This document shows, piece after piece, positions 48,856-61,373 of a stretch of 64,000 nucleotides of DNA. The notes under the pieces are model-generated. The model was not told where the DNA came from. It searched no databases and saw only the letters and a list, made by a program, of their open reading frames with translations. Position 1 is the first letter of the stretch; each line of letters begins with the position of its first letter. A program made the translations under genes and the position numbers. Source of the DNA: Anas platyrhynchos. Taxonomy: Eukaryota; Chordata; Aves; Anseriformes; Anatidae. The stretch covers positions 44,352,501 to 44,416,500 of the forward strand of contig NC_092587.1 of the NCBI RefSeq assembly GCF_047663525.1. Direction: 5' to 3'.

Positions 48856-49900
48856 TTCCCCCAAAATATCTCAGTATAAATCCCAATACAGGAAACACAA
48901 GCTTGTTACAGCAATAATATTACGTGCATATGCAGTCACTATCAACAGGTTAAGGCTGTTTCTGCTGACAGTGGGAAGCAGCAAGAATCTGCAGACTTTT
49001 CCAGAGACATGGTTGTCACCACACAATCTCCAAACTAAACAGGTATGGTGGGGACACGTGGACCATAGCAGTAGCAGACATACCTCAGATTACAAGCAGA
49101 AGAGTTTTCTCCTTCATTTGTGGTGGAGATTCCTTCGTCTCTTTGGTGCTGCAAGGAAGCTGGTCCCCTGAGCTTGCTCCCAGCACCCAGGTGGGATTCC
49201 TTCCAGTGACACTGGTTGTTGCCAACAGATCAACAACCTAAGTAAGGTCTGCAGATTCCCTCTGCTGGCTAGGGATGGAGAGGCACTGTCAGAAGACAAT
49301 TCATCCCATTAAACTTAGATGCCTCTCTTCTAGCAGCGCTCATTTGACTGAATCACATTCCTGTATCACAGGAATGAGGTGAATCACCTAGAGGTGCCTA
49401 CTTCTCCCCTTTGGCCAGAAAGAGCTTTAAGTCTGAGAGGTGAGCATTGCCATTAAAGATTTTTAAGGTGAAGGTGATAAGCCTCAGCCCAAAGGATGCC
49501 TGAGAGTGGCAGAGGGCCCACATCAGGGATGGCTTCTCCTGTGTTCCAGTGAGCAGCCAGGCCGGGGAAAGGAAGAGCTTTGCTCCAGCTTAACAGCTGT
49601 TCCTCAGGGTCCCGAGGATCAGTGCAGGGAAGGAAAGTGAGCAGCCTTTCCAGGCGTTTCTTGGGCTTTCCCAAAGCGGAGTTATGTTCTTCCTAGAGGT
49701 GGGCAGGCAGGAGTAGGGTAGAGAAAAATGATTCCCTTGAGGTCACCAGTGGCACTGGGGGCAGAGCTAGGAAGAGAAAGACATTGTCATTCTCTTGCTT
49801 CAGCCACTAAGAGATGCCAGCTCATGTTCAAATGATGGGAGCAGCAGACACACTTTTCAGACCTCTGCTTGAGAGACAAGTTCACCTTCAGGCCTGGTGC

Positions 49901-52900
49901 TTATATCCTTGTATCAGCACCTATCTCCGAGTCTCTTTCTGAGCTTGCTTTATCACTGCTTTCTTGTCCAGCAGCCTTCAGTTCATCCATTTTCTTGCTG
50001 ACAGGTAGTCTTTTGGGGCAAGCTGGGAGATACCGAAACCAAGAGACAGCACAGTATTTGGTGCCTATGCCAAATGGAAGATCGTAGACCTTGGAAATGA
50101 GCTGAGAGTTGCCCGCCTCTCCCTTGTGGCTCTGCTTCCATGCCAGGAGTCCCCGCTCCTCCAGTGTTCCTGTGAAAGCAAAAGTAAGATGCTTGTGTTT
50201 TGACCACTGAAGTGGGTGTTCTGGACAAGCAACTACCTTGTGCACTCCACACCCAGCTCTCAAATCCCAGCAGACCCGCTAGAACATACAAATCCCTTGC
50301 ACTCAAACCTTTCTCGCTCCAAAGGTCTTCACAAAAATCAGCTAATGAGCTGCTAGACAATACCCAGCATTCCTGCAATGGCTTCCAGGTAAGCAGTCTT
50401 CTCCACTGCTTTTTTAGGTTTTCACAGACCATGGGGGATGCAAGAACTGTTCAAGGGGCATCAAAAAGTGCTAGAAAAACAAGGTGGGGTGTTAACTGCT
50501 CAGATACTGTGGGGTGAGGGAATAAGGTTTAGCTAGCAATTACTAACTGCCTGTAATTGTTGCAGCAGCTGAGTCCCTCTTGGGAAAGGGAGTGAACGCA
50601 CCTGTAAATTCTGTAAATTCTTCCCAGAGGAGCTGAAGATCAAGGGTACAATAAAATTAATGAGCCAAAAGGATATTGGCTTTTCAGTTATTCGAGTCAG
50701 TAAAAGAGCCTGGTTAACAGAGTGCCCTTCCTATTCTGTTTTTGCATCAGAACTGATATTTTCCTCTATTCCTCCCTGAGCTTGATGAAAATCATAGGGT
50801 CTTTGCTGACTGTGAGAGCCAACTGCAGGTCCTATATCCTAACTTTGGTCATCAGCCTTTCCTGCTGCTTTCCCCTGCTGTGATAGAAATTCAGCCTCAA
50901 TTTCAGTAGCTCTCATAAGCAGGCACACTTTAGCACATTGCCTAGAACTAGGGAAGAAATATTTATTCCAGTTTCCCCACGGTTGCCTTTCTCTCTCCTT
51001 TCAACATGACTGTAGGCTAGCATTTTCCATAAAAGACATTTTCCTAAATAAACGTTTCCTTAAACTGTGTCAATCTTGAAAAACAAGTCATTTTCTTATA
51101 GGCTGCCCTTTTGCAACCAGATACCATTGCATTGATGGGCTCCCTGTCTCTCCTGTTCCTCACCCGTCTCCAGGAGGAGTTCAGTGACGTGGTGTTTCAT
51201 GGTTGCTATCACAACTCTTACCCATAGAGTAGTGGTAATGAAGACAAAAAATGCTAGGAAACGAACGCTAGGGCAGGCTTGAACAAGCAGCGTAGCTCAT
51301 TTCAGTAAATCCTACCTGGAATGGTGTTATCCAGGATAAACCCCAGCAGTCCACCCACAAACATGCCAGTGGTAAGCAGAACCTGGATCACCTGGTCCAG
51401 CTGGATGATACCTAGCAGAGAAACAAAGCTCTGGATAGTGGTGCAAAGAGATACATATTCAACCAGCAACATAGCCGGTGCCAAGAGGCTGCAAGCTGCA
51501 TGGCTGTTTAGGCAAGACTTGCAAATCCAAAAGCAGAGCCTGAGATTTGGCATTGGGAGGGAAGTTGACCTCACTGCCAGTTTCAAACCTATCATTTTAT
51601 TCTGCATAATTATTCACTGACCCAGCTGCAAGTGAGCAGCAGATGACTCAGAAATAAGTTAAGAGCCTATTTGCAGTGCAGATCACAGCACTATCCCCCC
51701 AAAATCCTTCTTCTACTCCAAAAAGGTTCTGCATCTCCATGACATAATGCCAAGCAGTTCCCTACAAAAATATGAGCTGCAGTTCCCAAAGAAATATTGG
51801 GAAAATTAGCATGGGACTTCACCACAATTAATCAGGTGTGATGTCTGTCTGTGAGGGCTAATGCACACAAGAAAAACCGCCCAGTGATATGGAGTATCTG
51901 ACAGTCCAGAGAGCATGAGATCTGTGGTCCCAGCCTTTTCAACAGCCCACCTAGGATGGGTGGGCTCTTATGAGATGACACTATAGCCTTTGTGACAAAG
52001 ATATGAATTACATGAGACACAAGGAAGGAGCAACTGTTGGAGGACCAGAAATCTCAGCACAGTGAACTTGGATCAGCAGTGCTTAGCCCAACAAGAATCT
52101 GTCAAGGTGCAGTCACAGGTATTTCCACAGCAGAGCTGTGTATCAGACCAGAGGACAAGAACAGCACTCCCAGAAAGCAACAGTCAACAGTCAAAGCACA
52201 GCTTTCAGAGATTTGTATGGAAAAAAATGCATTTAAAAAAATTCTCTGGATCAGTCTTTGCTTCAGTTCTGTGCTACAGAAACTGTTTCTAAAATAACAA
52301 TGTGCTATCACTTCTTACCTGTTTCTAGCAGTGCACTATTTTTGTTTGCCCAGTTGGGAACTGTGAGGCCAGCAAATATAGAGAATCCAAATATAAAGAT
52401 GTTTCTGGAGGAGTTCATATCCGTGTACTGCACAGAGAAATTGTATGCATTACTATTTGCCATTTGGAATTACCAAAACCCGGGGATTGCTGTTGTGTTA
52501 GTGAGCCATGCTCAGATGTACGCACAAACCCAATGACAGGTGTTAGAACAGGAAGCTCTGCTTAGAGCTGAACCAAAATTAGCAAACGCTTTCAAAACTG
52601 TGTATGGCACACACTAGCATTTTTATAGGGCAGATGCAGTCAGATGGCAAAGCACTCCATGATCTCCAGCTGAGACACTGGGAAAAGCTGTGATTCAGCC
52701 ATCAGCACTGAGCAAACTGCTGGAAGAGTTAGAAATGGAACCCTTCTACTGAAGCCTCCTGCCCAGCTTGTGCCCTCTAGTCGAAGGGCTGTCCCCTAAA
52801 TACACATTACTATAGGACATGGAGAAAAATCATCTATAGGAGCAGTGGCAGAAATGCCTCCCTTGCTGATAAGAGCTGCCTTGAGATAAACCATGTTACT

Positions 52901-55900
52901 GGAACAAGCAGCCCTGGCACTACTAGGTATTAGTCATCCTGCTGCCCCAGCTGATGGCAAGCCCTTTCCCAACCAGGAACCTGTCTGTGATTTAGCCTCT
53001 GTGTGTGTGTGCCCTCATGTTCACCCGAGGAACTGCCAGTACAAATGTTTGCATTTGCCACAGCACAGCTACGTCTGACTTAGGCTGGTAAGAATCTGGC
53101 CTGGAGCCAAAGTCATCTACCCTAGGGATGAAACAGCATGCACACAGCTCATACCTGCAGATTGGAAATCCCCACTGCTGTGATAATGCCAAACATCACA
53201 AGGAACATGCCTCCGATGACAGGGGTGGGTATGCTGGCAAACATCGCCCCGACTTTCCCGAAGACGCCGCTGAGGAGCATGGTGCAGGCGCCGGCAATGA
53301 TCACCATGCGGCTCCCGACCTGGGGCAAGAGGAAGAGGAGGCAGTCGTGGGCTGGCACAGCGAGGCAGAGGGTGGCAGCGCCAGTCAGTGTGGAGCTGCC
53401 AGGCAGGGCTTGCGCCTCTGACTGAAGTACTTGGCGTTGCCTTCAGTGCCAAGGTTTGGACACAGCCACTGGTGAGCTGAGAAGTTCTCACCGTGTGGAA
53501 AGTCCCTGTAGCTGCAGACTAGGAAATGTTTATCATAATGGGCACTCTGAGAACAATCAGGGATCCCCACCTATGTACTTTATGTTATCTTCCTTATTGC
53601 TGCCAGGACTTAAACATTTTGCTGTGAAACAAAAAGCTTATCCATAATTTCAGAGCACAGTAATTCCCTCACACCGCTTTGCTCTTGCTCCGGCCCAGAA
53701 ATGTCCTGGCGTACCCCCAGGCTGGCGCTGCAATCACCCAATTAATTCACTGAACAACACTTCCACCAGGGGTTAGATTTCTATCTAAAAATGGCTTTCA
53801 ACTAGATGTCCTGCACCATTCCCAGGGGACAAAATGTGGGAGAGAAGAGCTGGCCACACTGGTTGCTTCCATCCTGAGCTCTTGGATCTAATAGATCCTT
53901 TCCATGGTCATCTACAGAAGTGTGGAAGTCTCTTGGTCTGCCCCCTACCCATCTAGCTTCAATAAAAGCAGCTCTCTCTCATTTTTTCCCTGGGAAGAGC
54001 CAGGGGGTCAATTCTTAGTCTGGCACTACAGCTAAGAGAGGATGAAGCACCGAGCCATGCCTTTCATTCAGAGCTGTTAGAGTATGTGAATAGGGAAGAA
54101 AGAGAGCATCTGCCAAACAAAGGGATGAAAGAGACATTTACGGATTGCAGAAATTAAACAGAAAAGCAGCAATATTTATTAGACTTTCAATTCAAGATAG
54201 GCCTTGCCACACCAAAACTTGGACAGCTTAAAGAATCACGTTAAGATTTACAGTTTTCAAGTCTTAGGCTGAGAAATTCTGTAATCCTCTGCAAACAATT
54301 TATAATTCAATTAATTATTTTAATCCTTCCATTGAAATATCTGAAGAATGTTACTTTTCTTTCAAGGGTATTTTACAAATGCTTTCAACAGAAACATTCC
54401 CAGTAACTAGTAGTGTCTCTTTTTAAATATCTTTAAAAATACTTTAAAGGCACATATTTACGAAATACTAAGTATTACTTAATTGTGAAAGATAAATGAA
54501 TGAGATTTGGTGGGGAGTTTCAAAATAAAATCATGCATTGCCTTCAGGTGCACTTTTTATATTCCTTGGCTTAAAACCTTGGGACACCATTACCATCAAA
54601 ACAGTAATTTAATAAAAGCCAGAAGAGCTATTTGTTCCAGGATTAGAATAAAGCTTCAGATTCTTAAATTGCCAAAATTGTGAAACGTCAAATTACCCAA
54701 TATATGGAGTTGGCCTTAAAGGCAAATTAACTAATCCACTGATACCACAACTGGGAGCATCTGCTTCTAAAGCCTCTAGATTTGAGTTTGTTTCAATTAT
54801 GTCAGGAAAACAAGAAAATTGGTTCTCCTTCTTAAGATTGAAGAAAGCGCAGTTCTCTGCTACATATATGGTGATTCTGAGATCTTTACCCCTCCTTAAA
54901 ATTGTCCTCTTATTTTCTGGATGTGAGAGCTCAGTACTGGCATGTTGGGCTTCATCCAGTAGCTTAAACACAAGTGTCTGGTGCCATTTAAGTTGTTGGA
55001 TCTTGGCAGTTTTTGGCAGCTTCTCCTTTGCCTTACCTGACAGCCCCTGTGTATATCTGAAATACCCGAACACATTTCAGGTGGTGCTGGACACCTGTGT
55101 TTAAGCAAAGGAAATGAGTCCCTTGTGTTTCTTTTTGTGATGGAAAAATATATTTCCCATGTAAAAACCAAATGAAATGGAATCTGCCTTGTGCTCTCAG
55201 CATCACCATCTATCCCAGCCAGAGTCGGATTTAAGACTGAGATGGTTTCTTAAGTCACAAGGTGAGCAGAGGTGGGATCTAAGGGAACTCTCTCTGCTGA
55301 ATCAGCATGGATGGCATGTCTGTCTGAAGGGCTTGGGGTACACGGGGAGAAGGCTTGTCCTATAATCCAATAATTATGGGTTTGATCACTTCTGCATTAT
55401 GATCACATCAGCAAACCACATGTCATGAAACAGGCTTAGGTGTATGGTCAGTATGTACCAACCTCATGGTGACAAGGTCAAACACTGTAAAAAATGGTTA
55501 ATTGTGACTGAGGTTTATAAAATCCAGTGAAATAACTAATAACACAGAGTGGGAGCCATAAGTCAACTTCTGCATTCATTTACAGACTCATGGCTCTGCT
55601 GACATGACATAGCTTGTTTGACAATTATTTTAAAATGTTTTCCAGTGGTTGCTGGATGTACCCATCCTCTAGCTATAAATCTTAGTGAAAATCTATGATC
55701 TGATTGCTAAAGCTTATCTATCTCTGGAAATTTGTTTTCCTTATAAGATCAATAAGATACTCAAGGAATTCACAAAACTTCATGTGGAAGTAAAAACATA
55801 AAGTAGTTGGCACCACATTTTATCCTCTCCTCTTTAAAGATATCTAAAGGAAGATGGATAGACAGACAGACAGGTAGGTAGACAGATAGTCTTTGATAAA

Positions 55901-58900
55901 TCCAGTCCTTAGGACATTTCCAGAGTAGGTCAGTAACAAACTGCCCTTTAGTCTTACAGGAGCCAAAGCCAGGAGCCACGAATAACGGCAGCTTGTACTT
56001 CTCCCACACAGACTATGAGCAATGAAAGAGGGAACAACAACCTGTGCTACATGATTGGCAGCACCCTGAGGTAGGCAGCAGGCACATTTTCGGGATGCAG
56101 TCCCTTCAGAGGTGGGCTAAGGTTGCTTCCCAGCTCCAGTCTATCCCCCTACACACAACACACCCATAAACGCACCGGGGAGGAGCTGCAGGAGGCCGAG
56201 AGCACCGGAGTCACCGCACCGTACAAGGCTCACCTTGGTGATGCCCAGGGCCCCCACGTTCTCGCTGTAGGACGTGGTGCCGTTCCCCGTTCCCCAGGCC
56301 CCAGCCAGGAGGCAGCCGATGCCCTCCACCCCGATCCCGCGGTTGACGGCGTGCTTCGGCGGCGGCGGGGCGCCGGACAGGCGGGCGCAGGCGTAGTAAT
56401 CCCCCATGGACTCCAGCATGGAGGAGATCACCCCCGCGAGGATGCCGAATATCCCAGCCAAGCTGACGGTTGGCACTCCCCACTGGCCTGCAAATACAGA
56501 GCTCGGTTCAGGCTCAGTTTGCTCTGAAATCTACTGAGGGGAAAAAATGATGAGGGCATTTGTGGGTATTTGCCTCATTTTTGGCACTTCATCTCCCCGT
56601 GGTGGCCATGAACCAGGCAGGGAGCAGCAGCGAGAGATGGGGGAGAGGGGTGCGGGGTCACACCGTGGTACCTGGGTAAGGGATCCGGAACCAGGGAGCC
56701 CGAGACAAAACGTCCCCACGTGTGTCCGTCCGTGCCAGGTAGCCGTAGGCGGTGGGGTCCCCAGGGAGGACATCGGTCACTGTCAGCACGTAGCAGAGCA
56801 GCCAGCTCAGGGACAGCCCCAGCAGCACCTGCCCATCACAGTCAGCAGGCTGGTTAGGGCACACCTGCATCGCTGGTGAGGTCGGGCAGGGTCTGGGATG
56901 AGTCCAACCCCTTCCCCATGCATGTGTGTGCGTGCACGTGGGATGGAGGGAGAGGGACAGCACAGCAAGGGGCCCAGCCCTCCCTTCCACCCCGTGAGCA
57001 GGGCGATGGGAACCTTCTCCCCGCTGCCCCCTCGCAGCACAGCCTGTGCCAGGAAGTGTTCAGTCCCCTTGAAGCGAGTGGGAACAGCCCCAGCAGTCTG
57101 GGCTGGGTGAGGCTGGTCCCTCCGCCACGCCAGACTGGTGACCAGGAACCCAAACGTACCGGGAAGATCTGGAAGAGGTAGACAGGGGAGAAGTGGCACT
57201 TCTTGCCTCTCTGGTACGACGGCAGTGGTACTGGGATGTCCTTCAGGTACTGAGAGAACAGAACTATGAAAAATATAGTCCTGGGAGGAGGGAAAACCAG
57301 ACCATGAGACAAAATGGGTGCCCAGCTGCCCACCTGTCCCCACATTAACTGAAGGACTGGCTACCCAAAGACCCAGGACTCCAGAGGACCTCATAAACAG
57401 GCTCTCAGCACCGGAGGGTGGCTCCAGCAAGGCTGGGGCAAAATGAGCTTTTGGACATACTCTACCAAGGGCTTGTTCTGGTGGCCACGAGGTGCAGCCC
57501 CTCTCCCATCCCTCATGTGGGACTGAACCTCTTGGCAACAGCAGCGCAGAGCTGCACAAAGACACACCACAGCATACAGCCAAAGGTTACCAGTCGTAAT
57601 TCAAAGCACTCACTGAGTGACTGGACACAGAACATCGGAGGGGGAACCAGTTTCCCTTCCTGGTTTCTAAAGCTGCAGAGCCCAGACCGGCTGCATCAGT
57701 GCACGTTTTGTGCATTTGCACAAAGGGGCTCAGCACCCTGATGAATCACTGCAGAGCACTCGTCTATCTTTGGTAGGTGTCACTGCTTATTATTCAGGTT
57801 GCCTGACACATTCCATTAACGGATGCTATTTTCAGCTGCTTATAATTCTGCCTAACTTTACCCATTCGGGATGAAAATTTCCATGGAAAACAACTGCCTC
57901 AGGCCAAATATTTCTGAAGGAATATATCCTAAACCTATTTAGAAGAGTGATGTTCAGGAAATAGGCATAGTATAGCCTGCGTTGAGAAGGTCATTTTGCC
58001 TTGAGCAGCGGTAAGGTCTGCCTGTGACCCACAGCAGAGATTTGAGGTTTAGTAAGATTTGTCCTCTGGGGAGGTACATATTGCTCTTTCTCACAAAACT
58101 CTGCTCAAGTATGATCAGTCTGTAACAACGATCATTCATCCCAGGTCCCACATACTCGGCATAAACATGTGTGACTTTAGCATTTGCAGGCTGTAAAGAT
58201 CAGGAGCTTTTTTTCAGGAATGTTTCCAGGCCTTGCCAAGTGATGAACTGTGTATGTACCATCACTGTGTGAGCAAGTGAGCACACGCTAACCCAGTTTC
58301 TCAAGGCAACAATGGGTATTGCCCATTATGGGGGCTCCGGGATGTGGTGGGGGCTGTACAGTAGGGCTGAGAGAACAGGGCTCATGTCTTCTGCCATCTC
58401 CACCACCTCCTTCTGCCTTTCCCTAACAGCACCAATGGAGAATGGAGGAGCCAGCAAAAGAGGACACAACCCACATGGCTCAGAGCACAATGATCGGGTT
58501 GGGGCAAAGGAGTCTGAGTCATGAAAGGACGGGATCAGGGAACAGAACAATGCTGAAGAGGAGGCTGGAGAGCAGGGAGACAGGAAGGGTTTGGGGTCTT
58601 ATGGTGTGCTGGTGGAAGAGATCAGTCAGGTGAGGATCTGGAGGTGGAGAAGAGAGGTACCATTTGGGGCCTGAGAGTGTAGGTGTGGGCAGGCAGAACA
58701 CAACCAGCAGTGGAGCTGGGAGCAGAAGCCCCGTCTGGGGCTGGATCGTGACCCTACAACAATACGTTGCCTTCCCAGGGCTGCATTCAAACCTGACCCC
58801 TGAGTCACCAAAGGCAGCTCTGAAAGCACTAGCAAACCATTGGGAGTCCTTACAGTGGATAAGAATCTGCTGCTATGTTAGCCTGAGCTTAACTCTGTAT

Positions 58901-61373
58901 TATAGATCTGAAAGTGCTAAACCTGCAGGCGAACCGTGCAGTGGACCTTCTATTTTTTGAAATTGTTTCTGAAGTTCCAAAAAACTTCTGCCACCAAGCA
59001 TACTTGTACACTCATGCACAAAGGCACACACACAGATAGCCTTGAAAGAAAGCTCTTAAGGGTGCAAAGCCACACAACGCGGACGTTTCCAGAGCCCCAA
59101 AGGCCCTCTGTGGAGAAAACAATTCTTCCTCTTGTGAAAACAAGTCAAGAAGCAGCAGCTATTCTAACTCGAGGAATACCTAACCCTGGGTGCTCAACTT
59201 TGTTATTTTAGAAATATCTTTTTAATTTAAGTAATGGGTGTGTAAGATAGTGTGCATAGATAGACAAATACAACAGAGAGGCCCTCAGCAATGACTCACA
59301 GGAAAGACTTGTTTCTCTATTGACCTATGAACTTCGGGTTTTCATTATATCAGATGCTTTTAAATCAATTTTTGGTTTTGCTTTGTTGCTGGTGTTGCTG
59401 AGGTCTCTAAGTTCTTCGGGAGGTAACTACACCATGCTGGTGTCTTGCACAAGCCTGCTGGATGTTAATGCTCAACAAATAAACCTTGAACTCAGGAGAA
59501 ACCTGCTACCAGTTGTAACCCCTGGTTTCAAATTTGAGGTAGGTGGTTTGTGTACACCCGGTTTTCACAAGGGGAAGTGAGACTTACATGAAGGCTATGC
59601 CCCAGTGCTGCCCAGCATCATCTCCAGCTGAGTCAAAGAGAGGTAGTGCAACCAAGGAGATGGTGGGGGCAATTGTCAGGGGCCCGATGAATCTGATCAA
59701 AAATCCAATCAGGCCAGAAAATCCAACTAAGATTTGAAAGCAGGAAGCTACCATGATAGCTCCTTGTACCTGGAAAAATGAAGAAAGAGAGCAGAGGGTG
59801 AATGGAGCTCCAGCTGTTAAGCCTTTTTTTAGGTCAGTGCCAAACCAGTGTGAGAGCCAGGCTTGGACTCCATAGATGGACCAGTTCAGAGGCCCTCCTG
59901 CTGGCTACAGCATGGCTCAGCTGAGTAGGACATGCGTACCAGTACATCAACTGCCAGTACATCAACTCCCACCTTGGCTGAGGGATTTAGTCCTCACCAG
60001 GGCTAATTTGTTCCAGAGACTCCTCCTGCCTGTCCTTTGCACCATCCAAGCATGCAGCAGCTTCCCTGCACCCTCTTTCTGCTCCCCCAAAATGCAGGAA
60101 AAAAGCTCTTGCTCTGAAAGTGGGAGTAGAGACACAGCCTCCTCTCACCTCCCAGCTGGGAAGGGCTTGGGAAGTTTCAGCACTCTTGTAGGACAGGAGG
60201 GTCATGACAGCCTCTCTTTTCTATCAGTTTCCCTCCAGGGACACAATTATCACCTTGAATTATCACCTTGTTTCTGTGTTTGACAATCACTGTTTAAGTA
60301 GCCTGAAAAGCCATTTGCTGCTCCTGTCGCCTCCAGCTAGGGGACTCTAGGGTGAGGCTGCTCTCTGCCTTTGCAGATTTGATGATAAACCCAGGCTGAA
60401 TCCCCTGCAGTGCTGAGCACCTTCTTTTATCCCAACTCCAAAGGGAAAAGAAACACAGGGGGCTGGGGATGAAGCACCCAGCCTGAAAGGAAAGATAACA
60501 GTGTCCTTATGACAGAACAGATTTTATACATATCAGTAGGGATGGTATGCTGCTCTGCACAGCAAATACTTTGTGAGCTCACAATTCCCAAATACTTTGC
60601 AAAGCACCCTGGTGTAGATTGACAGAGGCAAATTTAGTCACTTACCCTGAAACGGCAATAGATATAAGATAAGACAATGAGATCTCTGACCCTTCCTCCT
60701 CTCTTTTTACTACCCAAGAACACATTTTACTGTAATATTTACAGTAAGTTCTGCCCTTCCATCTCTTTTACTAGGTTTCATGTGAACAGACAAGGTCCCT
60801 TCATTAGAAACATCTTCCCTGTCTTCCTTCCTCAGAAAGATTTAAAGTAGATATTAGGAAGAAATTCTTCACTCAGAGGGTGGTGAGGCCCTGGCACAGG
60901 CTGCCCAGAGAAGCTGTGGGTGCCCCATCCCTGGAGGTGCTCAAGGCCAGGCTGGAGGGGGCTTTGGGCAGCCTGGTCTGGTGGGAGGTGTCCCTGCCCA
61001 TGGCAGGGGGTTGGAATCAGGTGATCCTTAAGGTTTCTTCCAACCCAAATCATTCTGTGATTCCATTTTATGAAAACACCAGGAAAGCTGTAACAGAGTG
61101 AGGTCCACTGTGGATGGAGCATTCCCAGCACTGATGTCCCTGCCATGTTGAGGTGCTTTTCTGAAAGCAAACAGCCTTAATAAAGAAGAGGTGCCACTGA
61201 AAATGCAATATACCTCTCGCATCCGTGTCTGCCAGACTTCAATGAACTCTGGTGAAGAGGCATTCACCAGAGTGGCGTTCTGCGTCCAGGCAGGGCACTT
61301 CCACTTGGGGAGAGACAGCATGGCCAGGGTGGGGGTCAGGAATGCAAAAGTCCCTCCTTGAATAATAGGCAAC
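49901..61373 (-). CDS. SLC23A4: SLC23A4-like sodium-dependent nucleobase transporter (5' end missing)
   Basis: Nine in-phase coding exons, 5' to 3': 61214-61373, 59588-59769, 57160-57280, 56672-56828, 56234-56487, 53155-53319, 52319-52427, 51316-51411, 49901-50169, giving 503 aa to TAA. All junctions are GT-AG. Family hallmarks: WKCP in an extracellular loop, [26 protein letters not shown], the NAT signature [10 protein letters not shown] joined to VGSR across an exon junction, [30 protein letters not shown], and [17 protein letters not shown] before the cytoplasmic tail. The first signature residue is Glu, not the Pro of ascorbate carriers SLC23A1/2, which favours a nucleobase carrier. Locus also fits: human 7q33 holds SLC23A4P, to my knowledge a pseudogene. 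No premature stop or frameshift is seen here. Roughly the first 100 residues are missing. Confidence 0.86.
60837..61064 (+). mobile_element. CR1 LINE 3' fragment
   Basis: Starts at GTAGATATTAGGAAGAAATT, runs through GGTGGTGAGGCCCTGGCACA and the GAAGCTGTGGGTGCCCCATC block, and ends AAATCATTCTGTGATTC. A short, little-diverged 3' end in the SLC23A4 intron between exons 59588-59769 and 61214-61373, antisense to the gene and only about 150 bases from the latter exon. Confidence 0.9.
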
